Assembly: GCA_030150505.1 (NCBI GenBank)
Contig: JASLFS010000003.1
Span: 22,108-86,107, forward strand
Direction of reading: 5' to 3'
Origin: Vitreoscilla sp.
GTDB taxonomy: Bacteria > Pseudomonadota > Gammaproteobacteria > Burkholderiales > Neisseriaceae
Length of the DNA: 64,000 bases
A model generated the notes under the pieces. That model was not told the DNA's origin. It ran no database searches and worked only from the letters and a program-made list of their open reading frames with translations. The translations under genes were made by a program, and so were the position numbers. This document shows positions 35,901 to 44,592 of this stretch, in pieces (position 1 is the first letter of the stretch; every line of letters begins with the position of its first letter).

Positions 35901-37496
35901 ATGTCAAAATACCTAAACGAAATTAAAGCTCTTACTGAAATCAAACAAAAAGCAGGCGAAAGCTGGCATGCTATTAACCCAGAATATGCAGCTCGTATGC
36001 GTATTGAAAACCGTTTCCAAACAGGATTAGATATTGCAAAATATACCGCCAAAATCATGCGTAAAGATATGGCAGAATATGATGCAGACTCTTCTGCTTA
36101 CACTCAATCTTTAGGTTGCTGGCATGGTTTTGTTGGCCAACAAAAAATGATTTCAATTAAAAAACATTTGAAATCAACTGATAAACGTTATTTATACTTA
36201 TCTGGCTGGATGGTTGCTGCATTGCGTTCAGAATTTGGTCCTTTACCTGACCAATCTATGCATGAGAAAACCTCTGTATCTAGCCTAATCGAAGAACTAT
36301 ATACGTTCTTACGTCAAGCAGACGCTCGTGAATTAGACTTACTATTTTCAGGTTTAGACGAAGCTCGTGAAGCTGGAAATAAAGCAAAAGAAGAAGAACT
36401 TCTAAATCAAATTGATAACTTTGAAACACACGTTGTACCTATCATTGCTGATATTGACGCTGGTTTCGGTAATGAAGAAGCTACTTATTTATTAGCTAAA
36501 AAAATGATTGAAGCTGGTGCTTGCTGTATTCAAATTGAAAACCAAGTTTCAGATGAAAAACAATGTGGTCACCAAGACGGTAAAGTAACAGTTCCTCACG
36601 CTGACTTCTTGGCTAAAATTAATGCAGTTCGTTATGCTTTCCTAGAACTAGGTGTTGACGATGGTGTAATTGTTGCTCGTACAGACTCTTTAGGTGCTGG
36701 CTTAACAAAACAAATCGCTGTAACTGATGAGCCAGGTGACTTGGGTGACTTATACAACAGCTTCCTTGATGGTGAATACATTAATGATGCTAGCGAAATC
36801 AACAATGGTGACGTTGTTATTAAATCTAACGGCAAACTATTAAAACCAAAACGCTTGGCAAGTGGCTTATTCGAATTCAAACCAAACACTGGCGAAGATC
36901 GCGTAATCTTAGACTGCATCACTTCTCTACAAAATGGTGCTGACTTGTTATGGATTGAAACTGAAAAACCGCACGTTGGCCAAATTGCACAAATGGTTAA
37001 CCGCATTCGTGAAGCAGTTCCTAATGCGAAATTGGTATACAACAATAGCCCATCATTCAACTGGACACTAAACTTCCGTCAACAAGTATTTGATGCATGG
37101 AAAGAAGCTGGTAAAGATGTTTCTGCGTTCGATCGTGCTAAATTGATGAGCGAAGAATATGATGGTACTGACTTGTGTGCTGAAGCTGATGAGAAAATCC
37201 GTACATTCCAAGCAGATGCTGCTCGTGAAGCTGGTATTTTCCACCACTTGATTACACTACCAACATACCATACAACAGCATTGTCTACTGATGACTTGGC
37301 TAAAGGCTACTTCGATAAAGAAGGCATGTTGGCTTATGTTAAAGGTGTACAACGTCGCGAAATTCGCAATGGTATTGCTTGTGTTAAACACCAAAACATG
37401 GCTGGTTCTGACATTGGTGATAACCATAAAGAATACTTTGCTGGCGATGCAGCTCTAAAAGCTGGTGGTAAAGATAACACCATGAACCAATTCTAA
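35901..37496 (+). CDS. aceA: Isocitrate lyase (531-residue type)
   Basis: Cleaves isocitrate to glyoxylate and succinate. At 531 residues it belongs to the longer isocitrate lyase group known from Pseudomonas and Acinetobacter, not the 430-residue E. coli type. Seen are the Mg site PIIADIDAGFGNEEATY, the catalytic Cys in DEKQCGHQDGK, and NNSPSFNW near the C-terminal lid. An insertion after residue 280 (GEYINDASEINNGDVVIKSNGK) is part of the long form. Good AAAGGA ribosome site; terminator at 37558-37584. Malate synthase is not in the window. Confidence 0.95.
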   Translation: MSKYLNEIKALTEIKQKAGESWHAINPEYAARMRIENRFQTGLDIAKYTAKIMRKDMAEYDADSSAYTQSLGCWHGFVGQQKMISIKKHLKSTDKRYLYLSGWMVAALRSEFGPLPDQSMHEKTSVSSLIEELYTFLRQADARELDLLFSGLDEAREAGNKAKEEELLNQIDNFETHVVPIIADIDAGFGNEEATYLLAKKMIEAGACCIQIENQVSDEKQCGHQDGKVTVPHADFLAKINAVRYAFLELGVDDGVIVARTDSLGAGLTKQIAVTDEPGDLGDLYNSFLDGEYINDASEINNGDVVIKSNGKLLKPKRLASGLFEFKPNTGEDRVILDCITSLQNGADLLWIETEKPHVGQIAQMVNRIREAVPNAKLVYNNSPSFNWTLNFRQQVFDAWKEAGKDVSAFDRAKLMSEEYDGTDLCAEADEKIRTFQADAAREAGIFHHLITLPTYHTTALSTDDLAKGYFDKEGMLAYVKGVQRREIRNGIACVKHQNMAGSDIGDNHKEYFAGDAALKAGGKDNTMNQF

Positions 37497-37557
37497 ATAT
37501 TGAATTGATTAATCAATGGTAAATTGAATAATAATTAATATATCCTCCTGATACTTC

Positions 37558-37584
37558 AGCGACCCTTTTTGGGTCGCTTTTTTT
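37558..37584 (+). terminator. aceA terminator
   Basis: AGCGACCC-TTTTT-GGGTCGCT followed by T6. Confidence 0.93.
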
Positions 37585-37683
37585 CGTATATTGATGGCAA
37601 TATTCATGAACATCACCTTGATATATACCGTCTAACCCCAATCTATAAAGGCATTAGTTAATCTCTAAATAACAAAGGGCATC

Positions 37684-38430
37684 ATGCATAAAAATAATTT
37701 GTTAGCTCAATCTTTAGAACAAGCGATTCATCAACCATTGCATCGTACTCAGTTCTACCATGATTTTTATGATGCAACTATTTTCCTTGCCAGTCATCAT
37801 GATGACCATTTAACCAAAAATACTGAGATTGATTGGCAATCAGATGCTGATATTCAAATCCAACAAATACAAATTAATAATGAGTGGTTTGTACCTATTT
37901 TCAGTAGCTTAGAAAATATGAAAAATCACATTGAAAAGCCTGTTTACTATCTATCATTTCCAGCAAAAGAATTATTATTAATGCTGCCAAATATGAATTT
38001 ATATTTAGATTATGGTTGCACTGTGAGCAAACCTTTTTCTGCTGAAGAGTTACTGAGCATCTCAGACGGGAGTATTTTTCATACTGCAAAAGAAACCATC
38101 ATCAACAGCAATAGCGAAACTTTGCTAGGCGAACCCACAGAATATCCAACTGCTCTTGCTAATGCGTTACTGGCTTGGTTTCCAAGCCAACCATCGATTC
38201 AACGTGCCTGGCTTGCCATGATCTATAATCCAACAGATGGCTTACCACCGCATACTATTTTAGCGTTAGAAACCAATCAGCCCATCACCGAGCTGTCTCA
38301 TGAAATTAGCCAGCTCATACAACAAACCAATATCCCTAATCCCCCATTGGATATTTTGCCATTAGGCAGTGGTGAAGCCATTGAAGACTATTTCCTAGAA
38401 GACACAAAACCGTTTTACCACCAAGCTTAA
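37684..38430 (+). CDS. SseB-like protein (two SseB domains)
   Basis: A 248-residue soluble protein. The N-terminal half has the SseB pattern: NEWFVPIFSSLENMKNHIEKPVYYLSFPAKELLLMLPNMNLYLDYGCTVSKPFSAEEL, with the invariant PIFSSLE and NP-like end. The C-terminal half (LLAWFPSQPSIQRAWLAMIYNP ... HTILALET) matches the SseB C-terminal domain. In E. coli sseB overexpression causes enhanced serine sensitivity; the true role is unclear. Monocistronic with an ATG after AAAGGGC. Confidence 0.75.
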   Translation: MHKNNLLAQSLEQAIHQPLHRTQFYHDFYDATIFLASHHDDHLTKNTEIDWQSDADIQIQQIQINNEWFVPIFSSLENMKNHIEKPVYYLSFPAKELLLMLPNMNLYLDYGCTVSKPFSAEELLSISDGSIFHTAKETIINSNSETLLGEPTEYPTALANALLAWFPSQPSIQRAWLAMIYNPTDGLPPHTILALETNQPITELSHEISQLIQQTNIPNPPLDILPLGSGEAIEDYFLEDTKPFYHQA

Positions 38431-38440
38431 TTTTCTCTCA

Positions 38441-38472
38441 TTAACTAACCTGATTAATATCAGGTTAGTTAA
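38441..38472. repeat. Perfect 14-bp inverted repeat after the SseB-like gene
   Basis: TTAACTAACCTGAT (38441-38454) and its exact complement (38459-38472) around TAAT. No T-tract follows, so it may be a weak terminator or an mRNA 3' stabilising hairpin. Confidence 0.6.
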
Positions 38473-38713
38473 TATCGATAATGCAAATCCATCAACAAAT
38501 TTACTTATCATAAAATATCTTGCTGCGTCTATATCCATATAGAATTAATTAAATTACCAACTTAGTTTTGTTGTAAACCATACCGTCAAAAAAAACATTC
38601 CCAATATAAAATATAATTACATTTAACAAACTATTATAATGCTTGAGCATAATAAAAAATAATTCATCATTTGCTGCAATGTCAGCCATCCATAAATTTA
38701 TAAGGGGAAAATA

Positions 38714-39397
38714 ATGAGTCAATGGTGCAGTTTACTGCTAGCAAGATTCATTGATAGCTTGCTCTGTTTGGTTACGTCATTTATTACCGGTGTTCGCCCA
38801 CAAAGCCCACGAGATTTATCTTTCACACCACAACAAAAAATTTATTTTGCCAATCATAATAGCCATGGGGACTTTGTTCTGGTTTGGGTTTCTTTACCCA
38901 AAAAATGGCGCATGAAAACAAAACCCGTTGCTGGCGCTGACTATTGGCTTGGCAACCGCATTAAACAATTTATTGTCGAACGTGTTTTCAACGCTTTATT
39001 AATTGATAGAAAAAATGGTAATGGTGTTGATTCTGTTGCACAAATGAATCAAGTATTAGATAACAACCAATCATTAATCATTTTTCCTGAAGGCACACGC
39101 AATACTGAAGATGATGTGCTATTAAAACCCTTTAAAAGTGGCATTTATCATCTAGCAAAAAACAATCCACAAGCTCAACTTATTCCGGTTTGGATTGATA
39201 ACATGAACCGTGTTTTACCCAAAGGTAAACTGTTGCCTGTACCATTGCTCTGCACTGTTAGCCTTGGTGATGCCATCCAATTAAATGAGAATGAAAGTAA
39301 AGAAGAGTTTTTAAATCGTACTCGTGATGCAATGCTTGCCCTAGCTCCTGATACTCATCCACTGTACAGTCAAATCAATAATGAGGAGAAAGCATGA
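38714..39397 (+). CDS. 1-acylglycerol-3-phosphate acyltransferase-like protein (PlsC family)
   Basis: A 227-residue membrane-associated acyltransferase. It has the catalytic NHNSHGDF (H-x4-D; about residue 51), the substrate motif FPEGTRN near 126, and an N-terminal hydrophobic anchor. It likely acylates lysophosphatidate or a related lipid. It overlaps the CdsA-like gene by 4 nt (ATGA), so both act in one lipid pathway. The AAGGGGA ribosome site is clear. It may not be the essential plsC, since such paired copies occur as accessory sets. Confidence 0.87.
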   Translation: MSQWCSLLLARFIDSLLCLVTSFITGVRPQSPRDLSFTPQQKIYFANHNSHGDFVLVWVSLPKKWRMKTKPVAGADYWLGNRIKQFIVERVFNALLIDRKNGNGVDSVAQMNQVLDNNQSLIIFPEGTRNTEDDVLLKPFKSGIYHLAKNNPQAQLIPVWIDNMNRVLPKGKLLPVPLLCTVSLGDAIQLNENESKEEFLNRTRDAMLALAPDTHPLYSQINNEEKA

Positions 39398-40320
39398 ATG
39401 CCACATGGGGATTATTAACCATTATTTTAAGTATATTAAGCATCGCTACTTTAACTGGACAGTTTCTCAAATGGAAACAAGCAACGCCAAGCAATACCAT
39501 TGATAACCTAAATGCTCGTATTAATGCATGGTGGATTATGGTTATTGTATTGGTTTTAGCGTTTGTAACCGGGCGTTTTGGTACCATTATTTTATTTTTC
39601 TTAATATCCTTTGCTGCATTACGCGAATTTTTATCGCTCGTTGTCAGCAGAAGAAGCGATCACACCGCCCTGGTAGTCTGCTTTTATGTCCTATTACCAT
39701 TTCAGTATTTATTTGTTTTGATTGACTGGTATGGCATGTTTTCGATTTTCATTCCTGTCTATGGATTTTTACTTTTACCAATCGTGGCATCTTTAGCGGG
39801 TGATACAAAATATTTCTTAGAACGTGCTGCAAAAATACAATGGGCAGCAATGATTAGTATTTTCTGTTTATCTCATGTACCAGCCATTATGAATTTAAAG
39901 ATTACTGGCTTTGATTACAATATATTATTAATTGTTTTCTTAATTGCAGTCGTGCAATCTAGTGACGTTTTGCAATATATTTGGGGAAAATTATTTGGTA
40001 AAAAGAAAATCCTGCCAGCTTTATCGCCATCAAAAACGACGGTCGGCACTATTGGTGGCATTTTAAGTGCAACACTGGTTGCTATCGCGCTTCACCCTAT
40101 TACGCCTTTCTCTTGGTGGCAAGCAGCCATTATTGGTTTAATCATTTGCATCATGGGCTTTTTAGGCGGTTTAGTGATGTCTGCTATTAAGCGAGATCGT
40201 GGCGTGAAAGATTGGGGCAATTTAATTCACGGTCATGGTGGCATGTTAGATCGAGTTGATTCCATCTGCTTTTCTGCACCCATTTTCTTTCATGTCGTGC
40301 GCTATTGCTTTAATGGCTAA
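39394..40320 (+). CDS. Phosphatidate cytidylyltransferase-like protein (CdsA/YnbB family)
   Basis: A 308-residue integral membrane protein with about eight helices. The CdsA signature region near the C-terminus is present: SDVLQYIWGKLFGKKKILPALSPSKTTVGTIGG, then SAIKRDRGVKDWGNLIHGHGGMLDRVDS. These supply the Asp/Lys set binding CTP and metal. It makes CDP-diacylglycerol or a close analogue. Translationally coupled to the upstream PlsC-like gene. The pairing resembles E. coli ynbB-type clusters, so a second CdsA elsewhere is likely. Confidence 0.87.
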   Translation: MNATWGLLTIILSILSIATLTGQFLKWKQATPSNTIDNLNARINAWWIMVIVLVLAFVTGRFGTIILFFLISFAALREFLSLVVSRRSDHTALVVCFYVLLPFQYLFVLIDWYGMFSIFIPVYGFLLLPIVASLAGDTKYFLERAAKIQWAAMISIFCLSHVPAIMNLKITGFDYNILLIVFLIAVVQSSDVLQYIWGKLFGKKKILPALSPSKTTVGTIGGILSATLVAIALHPITPFSWWQAAIIGLIICIMGFLGGLVMSAIKRDRGVKDWGNLIHGHGGMLDRVDSICFSAPIFFHVVRYCFNG

Positions 40321-40431
40321 ATCCCTTATTTCAAACGATCCTGAAACTAGTATCTCGTTCTACTGAACAAGTTATTCTAGTTTCAGGTAAAATCCCTTAT
40401 TCCTAGCAACATACAAAGCTGTTTTATCATT

Positions 40432-42354
40432 ATGATTGAATTAAAAAATATTACCTTACAAAGAGGCTTAAAAGTACTTCTAGATGATGCTTCATTAACC
40501 ATTCAGCCCAATCAGCATGTTGGTTTAATTGGTAAAAATGGTACTGGTAAATCAAGCTTATTTGCTATTTTAAAAAATGAAATTCACCCTGAAAAAGGTG
40601 ATGTTTTAATACCAAAGCATTGGAAAACAGCTTCGGTATCTCAAGAAACGCCTTCTTTAAATATCAGTGCATTAGACTATGTTCTACAAGGTGATAGTGA
40701 ACTACAAAATTTACAGCAGGCTTTAACTGAGGCTGAAAAAAACAATCATGGTGAAGAAATTGCTAAATTGCATGGTGATTTAGCTGAAATTGATGCATAC
40801 ACTGCACCCTCTCGTGCAGCAACATTATTGGCTGGTTTGGGTTTTGACCAAAGCGAACATCAAAAATCCGTTAGCGAGTTTAGTGGTGGATGGCGTATGC
40901 GCTTAAATCTGGCGCAAGCATTAATGTGCCGTGCTGATTTACTACTATTAGATGAACCAACTAACCACTTGGACATTGAAACAGTTTTATGGTTAGAGAA
41001 TTATCTAGCGAGCCTGCCTTCTACACAAATTATTATTTCTCATGACCGAGATTTTCTAAATGCAACCACCAATCGAACCGTCGAGCTGAATCAACAAAAA
41101 TTGCATTTATATGGCGGCAATTATGATTTCTTCGAAGAAGAGCGAGCACTAAGATTAAACCAGCAACAAGCAGCCTATACTAAACAGCAAGCCCATATCA
41201 AACACTTACAATCGTTTATTGACCGCTTTAAAGCCAAAGCAACCAAAGCCACACAGGCACAAAGCCGAATGAAGGCATTGGCAAAATTAGAACGCATCGC
41301 ACCTGCACATTTGGATAGTGAGTTTTCATTCTCATTCCAAACACCTGACAACTTACCAAGTACTTTGCTCAAACTAGACGATATCAATTTGGGCTATAAT
41401 GACAAAACAATTTTAAAAAATATTCAGTTTAATATTGAAAGTGGCGCCCGTTTAGGTTTATTAGGTGTAAATGGTAGTGGTAAATCCACGCTCATCAAAG
41501 CTATTTCAGGCAGCCTGAAACCACAAGCAGGACAAATTATTCATGCTGAAAAATTAAAAATTGGTTATTTTGCGCAGCATCAATTAGAAACATTGCGCTC
41601 TGATCAAAGCCCTATTTGGCATATACAAAAGCTATCTCCTGAAGTTAAGGAACAAGAAATTCGTAACTACCTAGGTGGATTTAATTTTGTTGGTGATATG
41701 GCATTAGCGCCTATTGCTCCTTTTTCTGGTGGTGAAAAAGCAAGACTGGCTTTAGCCATGTTAGTTTGGCAAAAGCCCAATTTACTGCTACTAGATGAAC
41801 CAACTAACCATTTGGATTTGGATTTACGCCATGCTTTAACACTGGCGTTACAAAGCTTTGAAGGTGCAATGCTCTTGGTTTCCCATGATAGAAGCTTACT
41901 TGAAGCAACAACAGATCAATTTTGGCTTATTTATGATGGTAAATTACAACAATTTGACGGTGATTTAAATGACTATCGTCAATGGCGCTTACTACAAGAC
42001 CAAAACAAGGCTTTAGCACCTGTATCATCAACATCAAGCCAAAATAGAAAAGAAATCAAGCGACAAGAGGCAAAAATTAGACAAGAGCTAGCGAATAAAA
42101 GCCGTCCCATTCAAAAGCAAATAGATGCCGCTGAGAAAAAGATACAACAGTTAACAGCACAACAGGATAATATTAATACATTTCTGGCAGATGAATCTGC
42201 TTATCTGCCAGAAAATAAAATTGAATTACAACAAAACCTTAATGAGCTAACCAATATTAAAACCACTCTAGCAGAGCTAGAGGAAAACTGGTTGCTATGG
42301 CAAGAAGAACTTGAAACCATTAAAGAAGCCATTCAGCAACAATTTAATGGATAA
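40432..42354 (+). CDS. yheS: ABC-F family ATPase, YheS-like
   Basis: A 640-residue soluble protein with two ABC cassettes. Walker A sites are GKNGTGKSS (about 35) and GVNGSGKST (about 343). Signatures are FSGGWRMRLNLAQAL and FSGGEKARLALAM, and both Walker B sites read LLLLDEPTNHLD. A P-site-tRNA-type linker (QAAYTKQQAHIKHLQSFIDRFKAKATKATQAQSRMK) separates them and a coiled coil closes the protein. ABC-F proteins act on the ribosome E-site. The double uptake sequence at 41505-41519 sits in the second cassette. Confidence 0.92.
   Translation: MIELKNITLQRGLKVLLDDASLTIQPNQHVGLIGKNGTGKSSLFAILKNEIHPEKGDVLIPKHWKTASVSQETPSLNISALDYVLQGDSELQNLQQALTEAEKNNHGEEIAKLHGDLAEIDAYTAPSRAATLLAGLGFDQSEHQKSVSEFSGGWRMRLNLAQALMCRADLLLLDEPTNHLDIETVLWLENYLASLPSTQIIISHDRDFLNATTNRTVELNQQKLHLYGGNYDFFEEERALRLNQQQAAYTKQQAHIKHLQSFIDRFKAKATKATQAQSRMKALAKLERIAPAHLDSEFSFSFQTPDNLPSTLLKLDDINLGYNDKTILKNIQFNIESGARLGLLGVNGSGKSTLIKAISGSLKPQAGQIIHAEKLKIGYFAQHQLETLRSDQSPIWHIQKLSPEVKEQEIRNYLGGFNFVGDMALAPIAPFSGGEKARLALAMLVWQKPNLLLLDEPTNHLDLDLRHALTLALQSFEGAMLLVSHDRSLLEATTDQFWLIYDGKLQQFDGDLNDYRQWRLLQDQNKALAPVSSTSSQNRKEIKRQEAKIRQELANKSRPIQKQIDAAEKKIQQLTAQQDNINTFLADESAYLPENKIELQQNLNELTNIKTTLAELEENWLLWQEELETIKEAIQQQFNG
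41505..41519. repeat. Overlapping double DNA uptake sequence
   Basis: The same TTCAGGCAGCCTGAA 15-mer as at 731-745, within the YheS-like gene (encoding SGSLKP). It carries both 12-mer dialects on opposite strands and extends to a TTTCAGGC-A-GCCTGAAA dyad. Confidence 0.8.
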
Positions 42355-42359
42355 AAGAT

Positions 42360-42896
42360 ATGACTATGAAAATGAATACGTTCAATACAAAAACATATAA
42401 GTTGATTTTAATCGCCGCAATGGGCATGTTTAGCGCTGCTAGCCATGCTGCTATTTACGAATGTAAAGTAAACGGTGAAACAGTTTACACCAGCAGCAGT
42501 GGTCCGAATTGCAAAGGTGCGAAATTACAAAGCATTGGCTCTTATAGCACTAACCATAGCGCTCCTAAAGCGGCGCCAACAGCAAGACCTAAAACACAAC
42601 AAGCACCTGCTAGAAAAAATGTAGCGACTAATAACAACAATACCAACACTCAAATTTCTTCTGCCACACAGCAGCAAAGAGACAATAGCAGATCAAGTAT
42701 TTTAGAGTCTGAATTAGCTAATGAGAAAAAAGCCTTAGCCAATGCAGAAAAAGCTTTAACCGAAGGTCGAGCTATGCGTTTAGGTAATGAGAAAAACTAT
42801 GTTAAGTACCAAGAGCGTGTACAAGGCTTAGAACAAGCTGTTCAAGAAAGAAAACAAAATATACAAGCGATTCAAAAAGAATTAAACCGTATGTAA
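42360..42896 (+). CDS. DUF4124-containing periplasmic protein
   Basis: A 178-residue protein with a signal peptide (hydrophobic LILIAAMGMFSAASHA, cleavage near residue 30). The DUF4124 start IYECKVNGETVYTSSSGPNC is followed by a Pro/Ala/Asn/Gln-rich linker (about 60-105) and a C-terminal coiled coil (LANEKKALANAEKALTEG ... ERVQGLEQAVQERKQNIQAI). Two cysteines could pair. Function unknown. It starts 3 nt after the YheS stop, with GGATAAAAG serving as ribosome site, so it is likely co-transcribed. Confidence 0.78.
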   Translation: MTMKMNTFNTKTYKLILIAAMGMFSAASHAAIYECKVNGETVYTSSSGPNCKGAKLQSIGSYSTNHSAPKAAPTARPKTQQAPARKNVATNNNNTNTQISSATQQQRDNSRSSILESELANEKKALANAEKALTEGRAMRLGNEKNYVKYQERVQGLEQAVQERKQNIQAIQKELNRM

Positions 42897-42971
42897 CTAA
42901 GCTATTGAGTATTCCGAATAAATCCGCCACAATGGTTCTTTCATTTGTGGTGGATTTGTAGTGAGGTAAAT

Positions 42972-43463
42972 ATGGCGCTGTTGACACATTTACGTGAAGC
43001 ACGTAAGCAAGATTGTGAAGATATTTATCAAACTCACTTGTACTCTGTCCGGTACACTTGCGCACGAAGCTACAACGATTATATTTTAGATGCTTGGTCT
43101 GAGCTACTCACTCCAGATAGCTATTTAGAGACCATTTCCAACCCAAACAAAAAACTATATGTTATTGAATACAAAGGTCACATACAGGGATTTTTCCAAT
43201 TAGATTTAATAGAAGCACAGCTTGATGCCTTATATGTTCATCCATTTGTTCACAATCAAGGCTTAGGCACTGCTCTATTGCAAAGAGCAGAACAATTAGC
43301 TCACAGCGCAGGTTTAAGCTTTATTAAACTATACGCTTCACTTAATTCCATCGCTTTTTATCAACTGAATGAATATGATTCATTAGGGCCGGCTGTATTA
43401 ACCCTCAATCCTGAAGTCACAGTAGAATGTGAATTAATGCGAAAATCGTTCATTTCAATTTAA
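42972..43463 (+). CDS. GNAT-family N-acetyltransferase
   Basis: A 163-residue acetyltransferase. The acetyl-CoA loop LYVHPFVHNQGLGTALLQRAEQLA (Q/RxxGxG/A-type QGLGTA, about residue 100) and the following beta-bulge LYASLNSIAFYQ are typical of ElaA/PhnO-like GNATs. The substrate is unknown. The ATG at 42972 has GTGAGG 5 nt upstream; the upstream in-frame start at 42945 has no such site. An uptake-sequence terminator follows. Confidence 0.83.
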   Translation: MALLTHLREARKQDCEDIYQTHLYSVRYTCARSYNDYILDAWSELLTPDSYLETISNPNKKLYVIEYKGHIQGFFQLDLIEAQLDALYVHPFVHNQGLGTALLQRAEQLAHSAGLSFIKLYASLNSIAFYQLNEYDSLGPAVLTLNPEVTVECELMRKSFISI

Positions 43464-43489
43464 TAGCAATTAGAACCATCATTTTTATT

Positions 43490-43516
43490 GGCTGCTTGTT
43501 TATTCAGGCAGCCTTT
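43490..43516 (+). terminator. Terminator containing an uptake sequence
   Basis: GGCTGC (43490-43495) pairs with GCAGCC (43508-43513); the 43503-43514 segment is an exact minus-strand AGGCTGCCTGAA. The T-tract is short, so efficiency is uncertain. Confidence 0.65.
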
Positions 43517-43525
43517 AAAAAATCA

Positions 43526-44533
43526 TTAATTACCCCATTCACCAACATAGTTTTCTAATAGCATATTTTCCAAATCAGAACCACGCAATCCCGCGCTTAA
43601 GCCAACAATCAATTTAGCAACCGCTGTTTCTAAGTTCCATTTCCCGCCACTCACAACACCAGTTTGAATCAAAGCATGCCCTTGTGCATACAAAGCAGCC
43701 ACATAGCCCCTCTTGACCTGACTAATATTCAACAAAACATTCCCCCGACTTCGGTAACGCTTCATCGCAGTAATTAATTCAGCTTGCGTTGGAGAATTAC
43801 CATGCCCATATGTTTGCAATATCGTGGCAGGTAACTGACTGTCATTCAAATATCGGATAATACCTTTAATAGGCGTTGCAGGCTGGAAAGTAATAACCGC
43901 AATTTCCAAATCTGGATCAATCGGCAACACATCTACTGGCGCAAATACATCATTTCTTTGCCAGTATGATGCTTCTCTTAAATTACTCCAGCTTTTGCCA
44001 TCCCAAAGACCCAAAGGAGGATAATGTGGCGTACTAAAGCCAGCGACTGTTTCAGTACTAACCTTACTACTACCCACTGCTCTCCATAAAGCACCATTAA
44101 AAGCAATCGCAACTTCCTGACACAAAGGTAAATTCAGTGCCGCAACAGCTGTTTCTAAATTCGCAGGAGCATCACTATCCACTGCTTCAAAAGGCCACTG
44201 TGAACCAGTTAAAATAACTGGTTTGTTTAATTTTGGCAAAGCAAATGCCAATAAATTGGCCGTATACGCCATGGTATCCGTACCATGTAAAATCAAAATA
44301 CCATCGTAATCATTAATCTTTTCACGAAGAATATCTAACCAAGCTTTCCAATGCTCAGGCTGAACCGCAGATGAATCAATTAATGGGTCACAGATATGCC
44401 AATCAAACGAATCTTCACTCTCAAATGGACGCAACGCTTTTTCCAGCACAGCCGCATCTGGCTTTAAGCCATATTCCGACTTACGCATTCCTATTGTACC
44501 GCCAGTGTATAAAACAAAATATCTATGACGCAT
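43526..44533 (-). CDS. ansA: Type I (cytoplasmic) L-asparaginase
   Basis: A 335-residue enzyme that hydrolyses asparagine to aspartate and ammonia. The first catalytic Thr is in LYTGGTIGM (about residue 12) and the second in ILHGTDTMAYTA (about 88). No signal peptide is present, and the length fits the AnsA type rather than periplasmic AnsB. The ATG at 44533 (MRHRYFVLY) with GGATATTATT before it is preferred over TTG at 44545. It lies downstream of htpG after a weak hairpin. Confidence 0.92.
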   Translation of the reverse strand: MRHRYFVLYTGGTIGMRKSEYGLKPDAAVLEKALRPFESEDSFDWHICDPLIDSSAVQPEHWKAWLDILREKINDYDGILILHGTDTMAYTANLLAFALPKLNKPVILTGSQWPFEAVDSDAPANLETAVAALNLPLCQEVAIAFNGALWRAVGSSKVSTETVAGFSTPHYPPLGLWDGKSWSNLREASYWQRNDVFAPVDVLPIDPDLEIAVITFQPATPIKGIIRYLNDSQLPATILQTYGHGNSPTQAELITAMKRYRSRGNVLLNISQVKRGYVAALYAQGHALIQTGVVSGGKWNLETAVAKLIVGLSAGLRGSDLENMLLENYVGEWGN

Positions 44534-44549
44534 AATAATATCCAATATA

Positions 44550-44577
44550 AATAGCCCTGGTACTCACCAAGGCTATT
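44550..44577 (-). terminator. Weak hairpin between htpG and ansA
   Basis: AATAGCC (44550-44556) and GGCTATT (44571-44577), with inner TGGT/ACCA pairing. The following T-tract is poor, so partial read-through into ansA is possible. Confidence 0.55.
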
Positions 44578-44592
44578 CCAATAAGTTATCTC

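Noticed and set aside
37503..37518. TTGATTAATCAA near the end of aceA as an FNR site
   Set aside because: The half-sites are 2 bases apart instead of 4 and it lies downstream of the gene, away from any promoter.
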